From Chondrus crispus (lineage: Eukaryota; Rhodophyta; Florideophyceae; Gigartinales; Gigartinaceae): 64,000 nucleotides of DNA. The stretch spans positions 62,001 through 126,000 of the forward strand of contig NW_005179026.1 of assembly GCF_000350225.1 (NCBI RefSeq), written 5' to 3'. Under the pieces are notes generated by a model. It was not told where the DNA came from, did not search any database, and saw only the letters and a list, made by a program, of their open reading frames with translations. The translations under genes were made by a program, and so were the position numbers. This document shows, one piece after another, positions 59,467 through 64,000 of this stretch (position 1 is its first letter; every line of letters starts with the position of its first letter).

Positions 59467-59925
59467 TCAAGGCGAATTTACATCTACTTGTGTGAGCCTT
59501 TCCAACTAGTTACGCACTTCATCAACATGCTGTACGTATTAATTGGCTGAAGTGCTCTTCCGTTCAACTGTACATGTGTGAACACTAATATTCTTCCCGT
59601 CAGCATTGCGATATATTTATTTAAACATGTCTTCATCGGTTCGGTTGTCACCAATAGAACAAACCCAGTCCGGCGCCTCACCCTCGACATCGAAGCGTCT
59701 CAACACTTCAGCCACTGCTGCTCCTTTGTGCACCCCTCGCGGTCGAACGTAAAGGAGTTTTTGCCCCATCAAGACCTCCATGGGACTGCCGTGTAGCACC
59801 TCTTCGAGCGCTTGCCGAGCATCATGTGCTCGACTGACTGCGAGATTGCATATAGCTGGCATCTCTGAAATGCCAGCTATATGCAATCTCTTTCTGCGAC
59901 ATTGCCTCCGCACTTCATGGGTCAA
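59467..59925 (-). pseudogene. Trehalose-6-phosphate phosphatase fragment, copy B
   Basis: Near-identical to copy A: LEEVLHGSPMEVLMGQKLLY, WVCSIGDNRTDEDMFK. The shared TAA after MFK shows the fragment was already dead before duplication. This copy has an extra TAA where copy A reads SANYYV, and GDN replaces GDD at the Mg-binding motif. Confidence 0.85.
59842..59890. repeat. 49-bp perfect hairpin in the TPS fragment, arm B
   Basis: Same 21-bp arms as at 47773-47821; both copies are still perfect although the flanks differ, which may reflect youth or constraint. Confidence 0.9.
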
Positions 59926-60245
59926 GATTGTCGAATCTGTAGTTCATCGACATAAAGGTAGAGGAGATTGATCTACATCATGACTCCAAGGAATTATTCA
60001 CTCTTTGAAACCGTGAATTTCACAGTTTCACAAAAAATTACACACTTTGCTGCAGTGCGCAAAGAATAAATATACTTTCCAGAATTGGCGACCTGTGTCT
60101 AAAAGCCATAAATAGGCTTAAATTCGGCTTAAGAAATATTCAAACGCAGTTCTTTTTAAGAAGGAAAAATCTTTTTAATAACCAATCACTGTTTGAGGTT
60201 TTAGTCCTCGAGTCTGCCCCTTGCAAGAAGCCTGATCTAACGAGG

Positions 60246-61475
60246 ATGGCGAAAACCAAGCAGACGGCGCGCCGCAGTACTGGCGGCGAGGCGCCTCGTA
60301 AGCAGCTCGCGTCGAGGGCGGCGAGAGTATATGTTGAAGACCGCAACGCTCGTGAGAGGATAACGTGGCTATTGTCGCAAAGAACGGACGTAATGAAGGG
60401 GTCGAAGAATGAAGAAGCTTCACCTCGTTTCCCGTACCATGTTTGGGTCGGAACGAAGCTGACAATGTATGACTTGTATTTGACGGAAATGCTCCGCCTT
60501 TTTGGTCGGCATGTTCTCGTCCACTTAAGTGCGCGAGAAAAGCACGGGGTCTGGGTTGATGACTTTTCCCTAGTCGGGTTGACTGAATCGATTGAAGATA
60601 AGCGTGATTATGATCACGTGAAGGACGAAGCTTGGAACATTGTGTCTATCTGGTACGATAGACTCGCAAATAAGTACGTCGCCATCGACGTATGCCACAA
60701 GTCGAAGCACCCCATTCTGCCTTATACCCTACAAATCTGTGGTGGGAACAAATCTTCTGGCCATCAGATCCAGAACGACAAGTTCTACACCAACGGCAGA
60801 GACCGCATGTCAGCTTACCTTCTCATTGATGAGTGGTGCCAGAAGTATCCTGGGCGTTGGTTGGCAATGTCCACTTCCGGTGCCCGATCAGAGAGCTCTT
60901 TGGCGTCTTCTTTCCACCTCCACAACCTTGGTGCTACCCTCTATCGAGATCGGACTGATCTATGCATCCCAGCTGCCGTTTGCAACTCGTTGCGTGTTCT
61001 CGGCGGGCAACAGCTCGCCGATTCGTATTGGGAGCACTTCAACGAGAATGCGAAGTCGTTTGTGCAGCATGGGAGTCTTCCGCGACGCATTCGTGATCTG
61101 AGGGATGCCATCAAGCATCTCAAACGAGAGGAAGTAATTCTCAAGCATATCTTCGGATCGGTCCAAACGATAGGCACACCTCTTGCTGTCGAGTCGGTAG
61201 TGTATGTTGTCACCCTTGAGGGTAGTCCAAACAAGTTGCATACGGTGTGCGTATCTTCAAAGGATCATATCAAATTGGATTGTACGGAACCGTACCGCCT
61301 GTCCTTCTCCCTTCAAGCTTTGAAACTCTGTCTCGGTGATGGAGTTAGTCTGCTCGAAATTCGTGAAATGCGAAAGGTCTGTCTTGTTCGTGCTTCCACC
61401 ACAAGAGTGCTTACCGCTTCCACTAAGCGTCGCAAACGTCGCAAGCTGATAGCCGGAAGCAACAAGTCGAAATAG
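60246..61475 (+). CDS. Histone H3 N-terminal tail fused to an unknown, possibly peptidase-like protein
   Basis: 409 intact codons. After Met it reads AKTKQTARRSTGGEAPRK then QLASRAAR, against histone H3 [26 protein letters not shown]: 21 of 26 identical. K4, S10, T11 and K18 are kept; R2 is Lys, K9 is Arg, K14 Glu, K23 Arg, K27 Val. No histone fold follows. The body (residues 28-385) has VWVGTKLTMYDLYLTEMLRL, WNIVSIWYDRLANKYVAIDV and a C-terminal part with Cys240 (DLCIPAAVCNS), His332 (KLHTVCVSS) and Asp345 (IKLDCTEP), spaced as in papain-fold peptidases; this is only a guess. It ends with a basic cluster STKRRKRRKL, a likely nuclear signal. The tail is coded by GC-rich DNA and the body by AT-richer DNA, suggesting fusion at about codon 27. 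ATG context ACGAGGATGGCG is good. Confidence 0.8.
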   Translation: MAKTKQTARRSTGGEAPRKQLASRAARVYVEDRNARERITWLLSQRTDVMKGSKNEEASPRFPYHVWVGTKLTMYDLYLTEMLRLFGRHVLVHLSAREKHGVWVDDFSLVGLTESIEDKRDYDHVKDEAWNIVSIWYDRLANKYVAIDVCHKSKHPILPYTLQICGGNKSSGHQIQNDKFYTNGRDRMSAYLLIDEWCQKYPGRWLAMSTSGARSESSLASSFHLHNLGATLYRDRTDLCIPAAVCNSLRVLGGQQLADSYWEHFNENAKSFVQHGSLPRRIRDLRDAIKHLKREEVILKHIFGSVQTIGTPLAVESVVYVVTLEGSPNKLHTVCVSSKDHIKLDCTEPYRLSFSLQALKLCLGDGVSLLEIREMRKVCLVRASTTRVLTASTKRRKRRKLIAGSNKSK

Positions 61476-61580
61476 CCAGGTTCTTTTCTCTTTTCTTGCC
61501 TGTACGGGTTTCATGATAGCTATTGCATCTATTCTCTACATGCATTAAACGATTTTATGCATAACACTTAGCCTTAAGCT

Positions 61581-64000
61581 TTAACAAAGGACTTTGGCTT
61601 CGAACTTCCTTTCACAATACAGGACGAGTCGGCGAGCATGAATAGGCTTCCTGGATACTCTGCTGTGCTGCGACTCTAGCAAGTATCGCGGGTGGTGAAC
61701 TTCCAAGATCTGGCACGGGCCATAGAACTTGGAAACGAACGCTGGCCATTTAGTACCACTGAATGAAGTTCCCCGAGCGACAAGAACTTTGTCTCCCACT
61801 TCCAAGGAGTGAGGCGACGACGCTACGAGCCTATTTTCCACAGAGGCCCCTGAGCGAACCGCTCGTGGGACAGATCCAGTCAGAAGCACCAAACGACGAT
61901 GATGGTCTAAGGAAGGAACAACTAGGCTTGCACCTGTCTCTGCACTGGAATCCATCCGAGGCGAGACCCCATACATTAATTCGAAGGGCGACACGCCGTT
62001 CTTCATAGCACGTCGGCGATATCCATATAAGACCTGGGTGAGTGCTTTGTCCCACTCCATTCCAGTTCCAAGAACTGTCTTACGGACGGCAGCCTTCAAA
62101 GTTCCAACCATTCTCTCTGCTCTACTGTTAGACATGGGAGCGTAGGCGAGGACGGTGCGCCAAGTGATACCGTGCTGATCCATGAAGCTAGAAACAGCCG
62201 AGGCTGTGAAGCAGGTAGCATTGTCAGAGACAGTGGTTCGCGGAGGGCCGTATGAGTACATGACTTCTCTTTTGACGAAGTCAAGAGCCACTTGAGCAGT
62301 ACTATCATCAGTGGATAGAGCAATTGGCCATCCTGTGAGGTGTTCGACCGCAAATAGCACGAAGCGATTTCCGGACGAAGTGGCAGGGAAAGGGCCAGCA
62401 AAGTCAATAGAGAAAACACCAAACAAGCTTGTGATGGGAAGGCGCAAAGTTGTCTTATACCTGGCAATCGGACGTGCCTTCTGACACCCTTCACAACTCT
62501 TGACGTAGTCTCCCACGTCCATACAAACGGTCGGCCACCAGTACCTTTCCGTGACAAATTGACGAGTGGTCTTCAAGTCCCAATGACCAATGTCGTCATG
62601 GAAACCCTTCAGTACCTTTTCGCGATCGGGAATTGGGGCAACAACACGAAGACCATGAACGGTGCTGCGGAACAACTTCGACTCCCACACAAGAAAGTTC
62701 TTCGCATTATTCTTCATGCGAGACTTCCTGTGATCATCCAACCCAACCGGTGTTTCGCCTTGCAGGTAGGACATGATATCTTTGCAAGACAGTTCTAGGT
62801 CTTCTTCAGAGTAGAATGGAGTTGTGATAGCAAGGGCAAGCTCTCCGTCCTCTTGGTAAGCAGGACTGTCGCTGGCTTTGGGTTGAATACGAGAAAGATA
62901 ATCGGCTGCACTGTTTGGCGATCCACGACTATATTCTACTGTGAAGTCGTACTCGGCCAGGAAGTCTAGCCAACGAGCCAAACGAACATAGATGTCTTTT
63001 TTGCGAAAGGCGTAACTAAGAGCCTGGTGATCAGTAACCAACTTGAAAGGCGTAGACGAGAGCACGTAAACGCGACATTTCTTCAAAGCAAAGATGACGG
63101 CAAGCGCCTCACGCTCACACGCGGAGTATTTGCGCTCAGAGGTATTCATAGTACGGCTTGCGTACTGGATAGGGTGTATTTTCCCATCTTCCTTCTTTTG
63201 AGCCAACACAGCCCGGACGGAGACCGATGAAGCATCCGTCTCAACGACGAAGGGCTTCTCGAAGTCTGGGTAAGCCAAGACTGGCGGACAACTCAACTTT
63301 ATGCGTAGTTCATCAAATGATTCTTGCATTTCTCCGGTCCATTTCAATCTGCCGTTTCCGGATCTAGCCGCATGGAGTCGGCAGCAATGTCCGCAAACTT
63401 GCAGATGAAACGACGGTAGTAGCTTGCTAACCTGAGAAAGCTCCTAAGTTCAGTCGTAGTGATCGGGATCGGTGCATTCCGAATTTATTCGACCTTGCTC
63501 GGGTCAACGGCAATCCCGCCCTTGTCCACAAATGACCGAGCAGCTTGATCTTTGCTTGAACGAAGCTACACTTTGTCAGTTTAAGCTTAAGGCCAGCCTC
63601 GTCAATCACGTCAAACACCTGATGCAGGTTCCGAAGATGCTCTTCTATAGTATTAGAGAACACCACAACGTCATCGAGGTACACACGCACAAACCGCACT
63701 CCGCGAAAGATTGTATCCATCATTCTCTGAAATGTCGAAGGCGCATTCATCAATCCAAAGGGCATGACTTCGAACTTATACGTCCCGTAGCGACAGACGA
63801 AAGTATTCATTTCTTTGCATTGTTGTGCCATCCTAATTTGCCAGTAACCACTGAACAAATCCAGAGAAGTGAAGTACGCACTTCCTTCCGAGTCATCAAA
63901 TATCTCCTCTATTTTCGGCGAAGTCCATCTGCCTGCCTTTATCTTCTGGTTCAGAGTACGGTAATTAACACAAAAGCGCGGATTCCCATCTTTTTTGGAT
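61581..64000 (-). mobile_element. Third Ty3/gypsy element (gypsy-3), partial, broken
   Basis: Pol of a different gypsy lineage running off the right edge. On the minus strand: RT (YGTYKFEVMPFGLMNAPSTF, RVYLDDVVVFS; 63858-63427), RNase H (VETDASSVSVRAVLAQ, TDHQALSYAF), integrase zinc region and core (SIDFAGPFPATSSGN, VSDNATCFTASA, RAERMVGTLKAAVRKT), ending at 61581. No chromodomain and no LTR on this side, so the 3' end is missing or lies past the histone-tail ORF. Broken at two or more places. Not closely related to gypsy-1 and gypsy-2. Confidence 0.88.

Larger units (their letters stand above)
59304..60194 (-). repeat. Arm B of the 890-bp inverted repeat
   Basis: Inverse of 47470-48359. It ends 52 bp before the ATG of the histone-tail ORF, so sequence of this repeat probably serves as that ORF's upstream region. 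Confidence 0.92.

Noticed and set aside
60246-60330. A genuine histone H3 gene
   Set aside because: The frame runs on for about 380 codons without any histone-fold motif, and four modifiable lysines are replaced.

Overview
The window is repeat-dense nuclear DNA of a eukaryote. Evidence is the nested LTR retrotransposons, piggyBac- and Tigger-type DNA transposons, and remnants of eukaryote-only genes (U1-70K, a TTG1/DCAF7 WD40 protein, a PTEN/C2 protein, the trehalose-phosphatase part of TPS). ORFs are long and I see no convincing introns. A red alga is my best guess, but it is an inference; no marker gene proves it.

Layout. 1-1361: remnant of an unknown multicopy gene, split by a palindrome-rich MITE. 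1367-15492: a broken Ty1/copia element (copia-1) whose gag is split by a whole-looking Ty3/gypsy chromovirus (gypsy-1, 1942-11559, minus). 16143-19992: a piggyBac-type element abutting a related MITE. 20466-20858: tail of a trypsin-like protease. 21810-22338: a shrunken Tigger element. 22686-38485: a second broken copia (copia-2, minus) split by gypsy-2 (26302-37311, plus), which looks whole, has visually identical LTRs and is probably very recent. 38651-43724: a second piggyBac split by a Tigger element. 43779-45945: another Tigger. 46317-47363: a fuller copy of the unknown gene seen at the left edge.

47470-60194: an 890-bp inverted repeat carrying TPS fragments encloses 11 kb of host-like sequence. 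That interval holds a PTEN/C2 pseudogene, a DUF7869-like gene divergent from a ParB-plus-methyltransferase-like ORF ending at a perfect 28-bp palindrome, an unresolved GC-rich stretch, a TTG1/DCAF7 tail and a U1-70K pseudogene.

Just outside the repeat, 60246-61475 is an intact 409-codon ORF that begins with a histone H3 N-terminal tail (21 of 26 positions identical) joined to a non-histone body with a putative Cys-His-Asp triad and a basic C-terminus. It keeps K4 and K18 but replaces K9, K14, K23 and K27. This histone-tail mimic is the most striking object in the window. It lies tail-to-tail with the pol of a third, broken gypsy element (61581-64000), an arrangement that recalls the antisense ORFs behind pol in gypsy-2.
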